Source: Larimichthys crocea
Taxonomy: Eukaryota > Chordata > Actinopteri > Sciaenidae
Assembly: GCF_000972845.2 (NCBI RefSeq)
Contig: NC_040016.1
Span: 11,180,701 to 11,244,700, forward strand
DNA length: 64,000 bases
Direction of reading: 5' to 3'
Shown: positions 50,401-62,761 of the stretch, piece after piece
Layout of the letters: each line of letters begins with the position of its first letter
Position numbering within the stretch: position 1 is the stretch's first letter
Translations under genes and position numbers: made by a program
Notes under the pieces: generated by a model
Told to the model about the DNA's origin: nothing
The model's input: the letters and a program-made list of their open reading frames with translations, nothing else
Databases searched by the model: none

Positions 50401-53400
50401 TGTGAGCTCCTTCATTCACGTCGTTCAGCTCTTGTATATTAGCTTGATCATCTTTGTGCTCATCTTCAGCTCCTCCTCTGACTATAGATTTCATCATTTC
50501 CAAATCGGCCTCTGCTGATTTCAAAGCTTGGTCCTGTCTTAGATTAACACTCTCTAGTCTTTTCTCATCATTTTGTGCACTCTGTGTGGTCTCATATGAA
50601 GATACAAAGCTCTCTCCTGTAATACCAGCATTTGTTGTGTTTGTTCCAGCAGGCACAGAGGGTACATGCATCTCAGTGCTTGTAAAATCATCTGGCTGTG
50701 ATGGCTCTACATCCACAGTAGATTGCTCAGGAGGTAGAGCCATCAATGCCAAGTCTTGAACAGTACTGATTTCATTAGTTCCCTGTTGCTCAGAGTCCTT
50801 GGCATGATGTCTTCCTTTATTTCTACGGCTAGATCCGAGCTTTCTTCTGCTTTCAATGGGTTTGAAGTTTGTGTCGTTTTGTTCAGGTTGGGAATCCAAA
50901 GTAGCATTTGTTCCTGATTGCAGGGTTTGTAAAGAAGAGTTGCTCTCCTCCTCAGAGAAGACACTGGGTTTTATATCGTCCTCTACTTGTCCTTCAATCA
51001 CATATACCTGTCCTAGTGCAGTGTCTACTCTTTCTATGCCACTAATTTGTTGTTCCTCATTTGTCTGTTCTAAAGCCTCAAAGTTGTTCTCTTTTGTAGG
51101 ATCCACAGGAGGTAGAAATGTCAATGCCAAGTCTTGAACAGTGTTAATTACATTAGTTCCCTGTTGCTCTTTATCCACAGGACTGAGTTTTGTATTTCCA
51201 TTTTGATGTACATCTGCAGTTACAATCACTGGTAACTCTACCACTTCCATTCTGTCAAATTTCATGTCAGCCATGTTAGAGTCACTTTCTTTGTTTTCAT
51301 CTTCATTGCCCATTCCTTCCTCCGGTTCCCTATTGAGTTGAGTCCGGCGAGTAGAGCCCATCTTCCTCCTCTTCTGTTTGGATTTTCCTTGCAAATTTTC
51401 ACTGTTATCTAAATCAGTTTTTTCTTGTATCCCTTGCTGTTGGTTACATGATATTCCACTTTCCTTGGGCACATCCACGACTGTCTCTGCTCTGTTTTCC
51501 TTGAGACCAATGTCAAATGGAGCTAAAGTGCCAATATTGGTTTGTGCAGCTGAAAACTGTTCAGCATGTGTGATCCCTTGTGAAATATTAATTTCTTGGG
51601 CTTCGTGGTCTTTCTTTGTATGATCTGCAAAATTTTCTCCAACTTCATCTTGTCTAAACACTTGTACATCCACTGAACTTGCCACTTCTGTATTATAGTC
51701 TTTGATCACATATCCCATAGTTTCTATTGCATCATCTATCTGTTGCCAAGAGTCTTTGTCACTAGATAAAGCTTCCCTGTTCTGGACAAGACAGGCCTCT
51801 TCTTGCTCAAGAACATCCATAGTAACTGGCCTGGTGGTAACATTGTCATCATGATTTGAGATATTCTGTATGTATGAATCCTCCTCTGATGATTGCATCA
51901 AGTCTATTTTAACTGTGTTATTTCCTGTAAACTGACTGAAATTCTCATGCTCTTCAACATCCTTATTAAGTTCAAGAGAGTCATCTTTGCCTGAGCTTGA
52001 AGTAACGTCTGTTGTTGTACTGTTGTCCATAACATTCTGTGACAAAATTGTGTCCTCCAGCATTTTTTCTGTGTTTTCTTTGTTATTTACAGGTTTGAGG
52101 TCTAGGTTGGTTTGTTGTTTGAATTCTTCCGTTGTATCTGTTGCTAATAACATTTTTGTTGTTTCAAGGTTTGCTTCATCCCCCCTTGCATTTTCTACAA
52201 ATTCGTCCTTAGGTTCATGGTATGTTTTGGCAACTGATACCTTGACTTGCTGTCGTCCTTTATTTCTTCGGCTAGACCCCAGTTTTCTTCTGTTCCCAGT
52301 GGGGTTCAAGTCTGTTTCCTCTTCCATTCTTGCAGAATTGTCTTGAGAATTGTCCTGGGAGTTCAAAAGAGCATTCATTTCTGATTGCAGGCTTTCATTA
52401 ATTGAGGAGAAATCAATCTGATGCATTTCTTGCATGTGTGCATTCTCAGAATGCAGAGATCCTCTGACTTGTGAAAAGTTTACATGCCTTTGTTCCTCAT
52501 TTGCGGAGAACTCCTCTGGTGATGAAACTGCTGCTTCCTTAACACATTCAATGTCAGCATGTTCTCCAGTGCTGCTTTTTTCTGTGGAAATCTCAGGTGT
52601 GGTAGAAGACTCTATTTTTGGTAATTTTAAATGTAACTCACTAACTAAATAGTTGCCCTGTGAATTTCCATCCTGCCTTAACAAGTCAGTGTCCTCATCT
52701 CCATCCTTGCTTTCTTTTTCTTTTACAGAATACACAATAGAGAGGTCTTGTTCTGGCATCTCTGTGGAATTTGACAGGTCAATTACCTGTTGATCTACTG
52801 TTAAATTGGGATGCACACTTGAAGACATAAACTCAGAGATGCCAACAAGAGCACCAACATGTTCATTTTCTTTGACTTGATCACTAATTCCTTCAGTCTG
52901 ATCATTATCCCTGATGTTTCCAACAATTTCCTCTGCGGGGCTGTCATTGGATTCAGCAACAGGGTCCTTGGCATGCCGTCTTCCCCTATTTCTTCGGCTA
53001 GACCCCAGTTTTCTTCTGCTCCCAATGGGAATGAAGTTTGTGTCATTTTGCTCAGGTTGGGAATCCAAGTAAGCATTTGTTCCTGATTGCAGGGTTTGTG
53101 AAGAAGGTTCACTCTCCTCCACTTCAGAGTTGAGTCCTTCCTTCTCCTGATGAACTGTTTGTTCAACACTGGGTTTTATATCATCCTCGACTACTTTGCT
53201 TTCATCCTCATACACATGACCAAGTGCAGAGTCTACTCTTTCAGTATCACTGATCTGCAGTTTCTCTGTATCCTCATCCTCATTTGTCTGTTCTGAAGCT
53301 TCAATCCTGTTTTCTTTTGTAGGATGCACATCTTGTTTGTCATCCGTATTCAAATCTTCCTGCTTAGCAGCAGAATCATCAGTACCTTTCACAATAAACT

Positions 53401-56400
53401 CAAATTGGTATATGTCACTGATTTCAGCTTGCTCTGTCAGGTTTCCAGAAATTACTTCAGCATCTTCTGTGGCAACCTGTGTCACACTTTCAGGAGAGTG
53501 ATCCAGTTCATGTGTTGGATTAACCTCCTGTTCATGTACTTTGTCCACACCGTCCTCTGAATGATAGGTGCCTCTATCTTCTTGACTCTGAAGAGTGTCA
53601 GATTGGTCCATTTCTTCCAGCGTGGCTTCCACTGATTTATCAGACACCTCCACTTTAAAGTCAGTCTCTCTTTCATCATGATCTTCTTGAAGATTTTCAC
53701 TTTTAGGAATTACACTTTCCATGTCAGTCTCTGGATAGTTTGCTGTATTTGAGCTCTGGACCTCAGAAGAATAATGAGACATGATAGCTGAATATAAAGA
53801 GGTGTCATCTGTTGCAGGCACAACAACATCACAACTCTCTGGACTTGATTCTTTTTGATTGGTTTTCTCTATTGCCACTAACATTTGAGTTGTTTCAAGG
53901 GCTTCACTATCACTGACAATTTCTACAACTTCTTCTGTAGGTCTGAGGTACGATTCAGCAACAGATTCCTTAACCCGGTGTCGTCCTTTATTTCTTCGGC
54001 TAGACCCCAGTTTTCTTCTGCTCCCAATGGAGTTGAAGTCTGTGTCGTTTTGCTGAGGTTGTGAATCCAAAAGTGCATTTGTCTCTGATTGCTGTGTTTG
54101 TAAAGAAGATTCACTTTCCTCATCCCCAGAGAGTATTCCTTCCTTCTCCTGATGAACTGTTTGATCAACACTGGGTTTTATATCATCCTCTACCACACTG
54201 GCTTCACCCTCATACACATGGCCAAGTGCAGAGTCTACTCTTTCAGTATCACTGGTCTGCAGTTTCTCTGTATCCTCATCCTCATTTGTCTGTTCTGAAG
54301 CCTCAATGCTGTTTTCTTTTGTAGGATGCACATCTTGTTTGTCATCTGTATTCAAATCTTCCTGCTTAGCAGCAGAATCATCAGTACCTTTCACAATAAA
54401 CTCAAATTGATATGTGTCACTGATTTCAGCTTGGTCTATTAGGCTTCCAGAAATTATTTCTGCATCTTCTGTGGCAACCTGTGTCACACTTTCAGGAGAG
54501 TGATCCAGTTCATGTGTTGGATTAACCTCCTGTTCATGTACTTTGTCCACACCGTCCTCTGAATGATAGGTGCCTCTATCTTCTTGACTCTGAAGAGTGT
54601 CAGATTGGTCCATTTCTTCCAGCGTGGCTTCCACTGATTTATCAGACACCTCCACTTTAAAGTCAGTCTCTCTTTCATCATGATCTTCTTGAAGATTTTC
54701 ACTTTTAGGAATTAAACTTTCCATGTCAGTCTCTGGATAATTTGTTGTATTGGATTTCTGGACCTCAGAAGAATAATCAGACATAATAGCTGAATATAAA
54801 GAGTTGTCATCTTTTGCAGGCACAACAACATCATGCTCACTCTCTGGACTTGATTCTACTTGATTTGTTTTCTCTATTGCCACTAACATTTGAGTTGTTT
54901 CGAGGGCTTCATTATCACTGACACTTTCTACAACTTCAGCAACAGATTCCTTAACCCGGTGTCGTCCTTTATTTCTTCGGCTAGACCCCAGTTTTCTTCT
55001 GCTCCCAATGGAGTTGAAGTCTGTGTCGTTTTGCTGAGGTTGTGAATCCAAAAGTGCATTTGTTTCTGATTGCTGTGTTTGTAAAGAAGATTCACTTTCC
55101 TCATCCCCAGAGAGTATTCCTTCCTTCTCCTGATGAACTGTTTGATCAACACTGGGTTTTATATCATCCTCTACCACACTGGCTTCACCCTCATACACAT
55201 GGCCAAGTGCAGAGTCTACTCTTTCAGTATCACTGGTCTGCAGTTTCTCTGTATCCTCATCCTCATTTGTCTGTTCTGAAGCCTCAATGCTATTTTCTTT
55301 TGTGGGATGCACATCCTGTTTGTTGTCCGTATTCAAATCTTCCTGCTTATCAGCAGAATCATCAGTACCTTTCACAATAAACTCAAATTGGTATGTGTCA
55401 CTGATTTCAGCTTGCTCTATCAGGCTTCCAGAAATTATTTCTGTATCTTCTGTGGCAACCTGTGTCACACTTTCAGGAGAGTGATCCAGTTCATGTGTTG
55501 GATTAACCTCCTGTTCATGTACTTTGTCCACACTGTCCTCTGAATGATAGGTGCCTCCATCTTCTTGACTCTGAAGAGTGTCAGATTGGTCCATTTCTTC
55601 CAGCGTGGCTTCCACTGATTTATCAGACACCTCCACTTTAAAGTCAGTCTCTCTTTCATCATGATCTTCTTGAAGATTTTCACTTTTAGGAATTAAACTT
55701 TCCATGTCAGTCTCTGGATAGTTTGTTGTATTTGAGCTCTGGACCTCAGAAGAATAATCAGACATGATAGCTGAATATAAAGAGTTGTCATCTGTTGCAG
55801 GCACAACAACATCATGCTCACTCTCTGGACTTGATTCTTCTTGATTTGTTTTCTCTATTGCCACTAACATTTCAGTTGTTTCAAGGGCTTCATTATCACT
55901 GACACTTTCTACAACTTCTTCTGTAGGTCTGAGGTACGATTCAGCAACAGATTCCTTAACCCGGTGTCGTCCTTTATTTCTTCGGCTAGACCCCAGTTTT
56001 CTTCTGCTCCCAATGGAGTTGAAGTCTGTGTCGTTTTGCTGAGGTTGTGAATCCAAAAGTGCATTTGTTTCTGATTGCTGTGTTTGTAAAGAAGATTCAC
56101 TTTCCTCATCCCCAGAGAGTATTCCTTCCTTCTCCTGATGAACTGTTTGTTCAACACTGGGTTGTATATCATCCTCTACCACACTGGCTTCACCCTCATA
56201 CACTTGACCAAGTGCAGAGTCTGCTGTTTCAGTATCATTGATCTGCAGTTTCTCTGTATCCTCATCCTCATTTGTCTGTTCTAAAGCCTCAATGCTATTT
56301 TCTTTTGTGGGATGCACATCCTGTTTGTCATCCGTATTCAAATCTTCCTGCTTAGCAACAGAATCATCAGTACCTTTCACAATAAACTCAAATTGGTATG

Positions 56401-58618
56401 TGTCACTGATTTCAGCTTGGTCTATCAGGCTTCCAGAAATTATTTCTGCATCTTCTGTGGCAACCTGTGTCACACTTTCAGGAGAGTGATCCAGTTCATG
56501 TGTTGCCTTAACCTCCTCATCATGATCTTCTTGAAGATTTTCACTTTTAGGAATTAAACATTCCATGTCAGTCTCTGGATAATTTGTTGTATTGGAGTTC
56601 TGGACCTCAGAAGAATAATCGGACATAATAGCTGAATGTAAAGAGTTGTCATCTTTTGCAGGCACAACATCATAACTCTCTGGACTTGATTCTTCTTGAT
56701 TTGTTTTCTCTATTGCCACTAACATTTGAGTTGTTTCGAGGGCTTCATTTTCTACAACTTCAGCAACAGATTCCTTAACCCGGTGTCGTCCTTTATTTCT
56801 TCGGCTAGACCCCAGTTTTCTTTTGTTCCCAATGAAGTTGAAATCTGTGTCGTTTTGCTGAGGCTGTGAATCCAAAGAAGCATTTGTTTCTGATTGCTGT
56901 GTTTGTAAAGAAGAGTCACTCTGAAGAGTGTCAGATTTGTCCATTTCCTCCAGTGGGGCTCCTATTGATTTATCAGACACCTCCATTTTAAAGTCAGTCT
57001 CTCTTTTATCATGTTCATCATAATCAGAGTAGTGATCCATTTCATGCTTCTGTGTTGGCTTAACTTCCTGTTCATGCACTTTGTTTACAGCATCGTCTAA
57101 ATGATGGACACCTTCAACTTCAGTTTTAGGTAACCCATCTTTTGGTGATGAAAGCATTGCTTGCTCAATACTGAATCCGGGTTCTGTATGCTCTCTGGTT
57201 CTGCTGTCATCTGTGGTTATCTCTGACTCGGTAGAAAACTCGATATCATCTGATCTTAAATGTGACTCACTCATCAAATTGATCTGTGGTATCTCAGTAT
57301 CATATAAATCATCCTCATGTGTCTGCTTTAAAGTGTCAAAGTTGGTTTCTTTTGTAGGATGCACATCATGTTTATCATCAGGATTTAATTCTAACTGTCT
57401 GGTAGCAGAGTCATCCGTACTTTTCACAATCAACTCAGACTGGTATGTGTCACCAATTTCAGCTTGCTCTATCACATTTCCACAATTTACTTCTGCATCT
57501 TCTGTGACATGTATCACACTTACAGAGTGATTGATTTCATACATTTCTGTTGGCTTAAACTCTTTGTTTACAGCATCCTCTGAATGTTGAGCACTGTTGA
57601 CTTGATGTAAGTTTAAATTCTCATTTGGAGATGAAACTATTGCTTGCTCAACAGTGCATTCAATCTCAGTATTTGTCCTTGGGCTGCTTTGATCTGTGGT
57701 TTTCTCTGGTGTGGCAGAAAACTCTGTAACTTCTGATTTTACATGTGAGTCACTTTCCAAATCGTTGCCCTGTAAATTTCCATCCTGCCCTAACAGATAT
57801 GTGCCCTCGTGTTGTTCTTTGCTTTCTTTTTCTGTTACAGAATTCACGTTGTAACTTTCATCTCCTCCAATCTCTGTAGAACTTGACTGGTCAATCAACT
57901 GTTGATCTACTGTAGGACCTGAAGGTAAATTTAAACTAGTTACCTCAGAGATTCCCACAAGATGTGCATTTTCTGTGAGTTGCTCTTTCTGAACAGTGTC
58001 AGATTTGTGACTTCCTTCCAGCATGGTTTCCACTAATGTACAAGAATCAGACACTACTTTGAAGTCTGCATCATGTTCATCTTGGTTTGCTTGCAGATTT
58101 TGAATTTTGGAAATTAAACTTTCCTGGTCAGTCTCTGGATTGTTTGATCCAGTACAGTACTGAACCTCAGAAAAATAATCGGGTGTAATGGCCGAATACA
58201 CAGAGCTGTCATGTCTTGCAGACACATCATCCTCAGTTCTATGACTTAATTCTTCCTGCTGCTGAGGTTGAATCGTCACATACATACCCCCAGTCTTTTC
58301 CTCAACTTCCTCTCTAGATTTGTCGTATGATTCAGTTGCTGAGTCCTTTCCATGTTGTTCTCTTTTATTTCTTCGACTAGACCCCAGTTTTTTTCTGTGC
58401 TTTGAGAGTTCTGGTGAAGGTGGATTTTGGGTTTCATATTTTGAATAGTCAGGGTTCGCCAATATGTTTAATGATTCAGCATTTTCTCCTGGTGTGCTGT
58501 GTTGAATTACAGAGGTGCTGTCCGTTACGTGGAACTCATCAGCCTCAGAAGTTTTATTTTGGTTTGCTACCCAGCGACGTGAACCAATTCTTTTTTTCTT
58601 TGTACTTTGAGCCGACAT
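44405..58618 (-). CDS. rab44: Giant Rab GTPase, RAB44-like, with a long acidic repeat-rich N-terminal region
   Basis: Nine coding exons join in phase: 58618-49796 (8,823 nt), 48995-48919, 47805-47717, 47617-47483, 47400-47319, 45969-45855, 44875-44777, 44664-44588 and 44489-44405. They give about 3,193 aa. Residues 1-2941 are one exon: acidic, Ser/Thr/Gln-rich, no predicted fold, with eleven RRKLGSSRRN-type motifs. The last 185 residues are a complete Rab domain: GDSSVGKSS (P-loop, 3015-3023), WDTAGQER (3062-3069), LLMYDITS, NKND (3121-3124), ECSAATG, and C-terminal GCC for prenylation. Switch I has Ser where most Rabs have the Mg-binding Thr (PSSVGLD). By family RAB44 is a large Rab linked in mammals to granule secretion and lysosome traffic. 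No EF-hand is visible, unlike mammalian RAB44. A 5' UTR exon probably ends at 58928. Confidence 0.83.
45040..45575. mobile_element. AAGTA-rich MITE, second copy
   Basis: The segment contains GTACAAGTAAAAGTACTGCA and TTCAAAATCTTACTTAAAGT. It ends ACATGTACTTACATTCCACC-GCTGG, the inverse of the CAGTGGTGGAA-type start of this family. It is a longer relative of 17388-17688 and is intronic in rab44. Confidence 0.65.
53190..56500 (-). repeat. About 1-kb near-identical tandem coding repeats in rab44
   Basis: Three consecutive units of about 980-1005 bp (roughly 330 aa) are nearly identical at the DNA level, and a shortened fourth continues to the right. Examples: the block read from 53482-53700 recurs at 54484-54702 and 55465-55683. 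The GRHRVKESVAE block recurs near 53980, 54960 and 55970. Each unit keeps the frame. Each carries one RRKLGSSRRN motif, a VAIEKTNQ segment, a YPETDMES segment, a FIVKGTDDS segment and a VHQEKEG segment. Confidence 0.85.
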
Positions 58619-59221
58619 GACCTCTATTCTTCTCTCCTAAAGCGTGAGACATTTAGTCATGAGTCAGCAAATCAAGTTTAAATCTGCCACGATCAGCATC
58701 AAATAACAACTGAATCATAATCAAATACATACAAGAGTAAATATATACACAACTAATTTCTGTCTCCATTAACTACTGGGAAACAAAACTATTTTGTCCT
58801 CCAACAAACACATAAACTTTTGATACTTTCTAAACATACTGTGACAACTGCTCAATATTAAATCCTTTGAAAAAGTTAAACTGCGCCAATTACATCGGAA
58901 AATTGTTACAACGCCACAAGTACTCACCACCCCAATCTGTCACCTCTGTCGTCTCACAACACGAGCTGTTTTGTAATGTCTTCAGCCTATAGTGAACGTT
59001 AAGTACATTTCACACATGTGGGTTGTTCCTTTACTGCAACTGTGACTGAAAGCTTCCTGTGTGGGTTGCAGCCTTCATCAGCCAACAGAAACAGCAATTA
59101 CTACTTCCTGGATTAAATAAACTTAATTTCCTACATTTACATTTGACTGTTACATGCTATAAATCTTATTTGTTGGATGGAACTATTCAAATACAAAAAA
59201 AGTAGGACAAGGAAATATTGT
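58619..59221 (-). promoter_or_regulatory. rab44 5' UTR and likely promoter, srsf3 3' flank
   Basis: Just upstream of the rab44 ATG, 18 bases of 5' UTR (58619-58636) follow an acceptor (TTTAG). A donor GTGAGT before 58928 marks a probable non-coding first exon, so transcription would start around 58990. The srsf3 transcript ends nearby at about 59222. Confidence 0.45.
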
Positions 59222-59916
59222 CACCTTGGAAAAACATTTATTGAAGAAGTTGTTTAACTGCATCAGCACACTATGTCAGACTTCAGAGAATCAAGCAAAG
59301 TTGAATAGATAAATGCCTTAATTAGCAAAAGTGACAGGTGAAATACAGAATTACAGATGATGCTTTAGGCTTCAATGATAGCCTGCAAATAACAGCACCG
59401 GTATTTACAATGTTTGTTGCCATTCTGCTTTCTGTCACTGATACAAACTATGCTTGGCAATGCAGCTCACAGTTACCCACTGTCAGTAATTTAAAAGTGA
59501 ACCAGGAATTAAAAAAAAAAAAAGGAAAGAAACAGCAAAACAAATAAAAACCAAAAACATCACCTGAACTTTAATTCAACAGTTAAAAAAACAGGATGGT
59601 AATGTAAAACTAAATCCAGTATTCCATTTAAAAACATGCAGGGCACAACAAATCTGTTTTATGCTTTATAGAGTAAATTCAAAGAGAAAATATGTCAGTA
59701 AAATGGGTTGATCTTGCCATGAGAACCGACAAAATACGAACAGTTCCAGTCCTTTGTTGTTAATTCACCAGATTGCTATTACACAACATGTAACAAGGCC
59801 AACCTTTGGCTGTCTTAAGCTGAGAAAACATAATCTAAAAAGAAAAACATGACTATAAAAATTTGTATTTTCACAATCATAGCAGGATCCTGCAGACAAA
59901 CCGTTGTCTAAGGTCT
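59222..59916 (-). other. srsf3 3' UTR with polyA signal
   Basis: The sequence downstream of the srsf3 stop (59917-59919) runs to a minus-strand AATAAA (plus-strand TTTATT at 59237-59242). It is AT-rich and non-coding. Confidence 0.6.
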
Positions 59917-62761
59917 TCATTTCCTCTCGGCGGATGCGGAACGACTGTAAAATAAACAGTTTAGTGAATAAGCGTGAAATGACTGATAACCTTAAGAGTA
60001 AAATATCTTATAAAGTCTTGGAGTAGAGTATGATAATCAATGCCACTTAAAATGTACCTCCTTGACCGTGAAAAGGATCTTGAGCGCTTATGATTCTTGT
60101 CTCTGGAGAGAGACCGATATCTGCGTCTGTCTCTTGAAACAGACCTGCAGAACCAGAAATCAAACCATTAATATGAATTTTATCATTTCATTATAAACGC
60201 ACAGTTTAAAAAAAAAAAACTGTTGTTAGAAGCTCACCTGCTGCGACTGCGGCTGAGGCTCCTCCTCTTCGGTGATCTATAGTATAGGTGAAGTTAAAAA
60301 AAACAAAACAAACATTAATTCAACCCTTTCTATCACTAATGCAACCTTTGGTATTCGTGATCCATACAGAGACATGGATTACACGTGGTTACACGTAGTT
60401 CCTTGTCTGTTATTAGAAGGATCATCTGCATCCATGAACTGCATCAAGATCAATTCATTAAAAAGGAAACTTTGTCCAGTGAGCACCAATCACAGAGAAC
60501 AAAATCAAGACTCGACATTAAGACCTGCCCGACATAGACACCAAGTAAATGTGTTACAGCTTAATTATAAGTGGGCAAAACTTATTCTTACAAATGTTTT
60601 TAAGCAACACTGAAGGCACACAGTTTGTGCACAATGATCTACATAGAGTCCCTGCTAAAAACAAATTGCTCAATACTGTGGACCCGATCAAAAACAGACT
60701 GTGGTTGTCTTTCACTTTTAGTTCAAAGGAACCTGGATGTAGGACATATTGTGAAACCACAATTGTGTGTGAAGCATTTTCAATTATTGGAGCACTTTTG
60801 GTGAAAGCATATTTAAGTGGAAAAGAGAGATAGTATTAAAACATCAAAACAAAACAAACATTGTTTGATATTACTAAAAATGTCTTAATGTCGAACCATG
60901 GAAATGCACTCAGCGGCGCAATTACACCGTGTACTCTGATAAATGTAGTTCATTTTTGCAAATGAAAATTAAAAAAGACTGACGGCAAAGTTCCTTGACC
61001 ACAACTTCTGATCTTTAGATTTTTGCAGCTCTGCACTGAAATTGCTCTTAATTACATAACTGCTGAGGGAAAACTGTCAAGCAGCTTTGAAAGCTAGATT
61101 AAGCATAAAAACTACAAAGAGCAGGATAAAAGCAACTTACTATTTTGGGGGATTTGGACAAGATAGAAATGACGCAAGGAAGCCAGACTGATGGTGAGGG
61201 AGGTCGAATTGCAGAGAGGATTTGCCACATGATGCAAATGTTGGAGATATGAAGTTGCTTGGTGGCTGGTTGGGAGGGGTAGTTGTCGGTTTTCCCTGCC
61301 TTTTTTGGGGGGGAAGGATGGGAGGGGATGTAAGCCAAGGGCTGTTCCCGTTGACGCAGTAGTTGTGCGGAGAATAGATAGAGTAAAGACGCTGATTGGT
61401 TGATAATGTGAAGTGGAACCGCTGTTGATTGGGTTAAGGTTGGAGGAAGAAGAGGAGGATGCTGGGAACCGCATGCTCAGGAACCAAAAGGTTGGTGGAA
61501 CCTGACGACTGGCGGTGCGCCTGGGTCATGTGACAACACCAGCCAAGCTGATTGGGGCTCGCTGGTCAGCAGTCACATGATGCTGTAAGAGGACTAGTTG
61601 ACTGACTCAGATGGTGAGAAGCGTGGTGGTGACTCTGCAACGGGGTTCAGTTTTATTAATAGATGGCAACTGAACTCAGAAAGAAAACAAAGTTTACACC
61701 TGCAGAAAGTAATTCTTCAAAGTACCTATAAAAACGTTTGATGGATGATGAAGTGATAACTGTCGTCCCTAAGTTGTCCCCGTAAAGCTACATCACTCTG
61801 GTAGAGTTTGGTCATTTTACAGACATAAGAGTTCATAGTCAAGTGCTGACATAAGCTTGTAGTCTTGATAAAAATAAGTTTGTATCACTCAAATCTATAA
61901 AAACATTAAGGAAAGGGAGTGACATCAATATATCACATCCTGAACCAGCCATCAGATTATCTATTGATGGACTCACTTTGTATGTGTGCTAGCCATAATT
62001 TGATTTTACTAACATGGTGGTATGATTTCTAACTTCTAGTTTAATTAAGGCCAACGTGACGACCAATCAGAAACTTTACCTCCTGCTTGGCTTTGGCTTG
62101 TCAAAGCTTGAACAGCTCTGATGTCTCAAGATACGAGAGATTTTTATTGTGAGGTTGTTAGATTCAAACGGCTTTGCCAAACTAACAAATATCTGGAAGG
62201 AGTAAAAACAAAAAATAATGCTCACACTGTGTGGGGAACGTAAATATGCTTTGTCATTTTAGCTTTTAGACACTGCAAATGAGAGTGTAAATAAAATAGT
62301 TGAGTGAATCTTTAAGTAGAAAATGCATACCTGCGTCTGACTGGAGGACTACGTCGCCTAAAATCTTCGCGAGGGCGTCTATTCCAGGATGGAGGAGGGC
62401 CACGGCTCCTAGAGCGCTTCTCGCCGGTGGATAACTCCACGCGCACTCGGCAGCCACACATGTGCCTGAACGAAAAGGCGATGCATGAATGGGGAAGTGC
62501 AAAAAACAACAACAAAACAACACAAAAAAATAACCGTCAAAAAGAGTTACCTTCCATCTAGTTCTCGCACAGCATCAGATGCATCTCTGGGATCTTCGAA
62601 CTCTACAAAAGCAAAGCCTGGGGGATTTCTGGCAACCCAAACACTTCTTAAAGGGCCATAGTACCCAAATGCTCTTTCTAACTCTGTCTTGTTTCCATTG
62701 TTTCCTAGATTCCCAACATAAACCTTGCAATCAAGGGGACAGTCTCTATGAAGAGCAGGGT
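59917..62761 (-). CDS. srsf3: Serine/arginine-rich splicing factor 3 (5' end outside the window)
   Basis: Five coding exons join in phase: 62761-62551, 62465-62331, 60276-60238, 60144-60058 and 59944-59917. They give about 166 residues (human 164). Seen: an RRM with CKVYVGNLG (RNP2) and [10 protein letters not shown] (RNP1), [15 protein letters not shown], then an RS domain ([24 protein letters not shown]) ending SAERK. It is a nuclear SR protein acting in splice-site choice, export and 3'-end processing. Where human SRSF3 starts Met-His-Arg-Asp, this exon has Leu-His-Arg-Asp and is open from its acceptor, with one base needed from an upstream exon. The start codon must therefore lie in an exon I cannot see, probably beyond 64000. 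A poison exon lies in the intron 60277-62330. Confidence 0.95.
61142..61582 (-). other. Predicted SRSF3 poison cassette exon (441 nt)
   Basis: On the minus strand a strong acceptor (TCCTCTTACAG) precedes 61582 and a strong donor (GTAAGT) follows 61142. The exon between is 441 nt; as I recall, the human SRSF3 poison exon is 456 nt at the same position, after the RRM exons. Spliced after the exon at 62331, the frame reads AGC ATC ATG TGA, a stop at the fourth codon, as expected for NMD-linked autoregulation. It is rich in pyrimidine words such as CCTCTTCTTCC, consistent with SRSF3 binding preferences. Confidence 0.72.

Noticed and set aside
53190..56500. CRISPR-like or satellite array
   Set aside because: The repeats are about 1 kb, in frame and coding, without spacers. 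The genome is that of a vertebrate.
49806..58620. Many short ORFs on both strands across the large rab44 exon
   Set aside because: They are antisense or frame-shifted shadows of the 2,941-codon frame; their repetition only mirrors the coding repeats.
61112..61474. Minus-strand ORF of 120 aa
   Set aside because: It lies in the predicted SRSF3 poison exon, in a frame not continuous with the RRM. Low-complexity Ser/Pro sequence, probably not translated.
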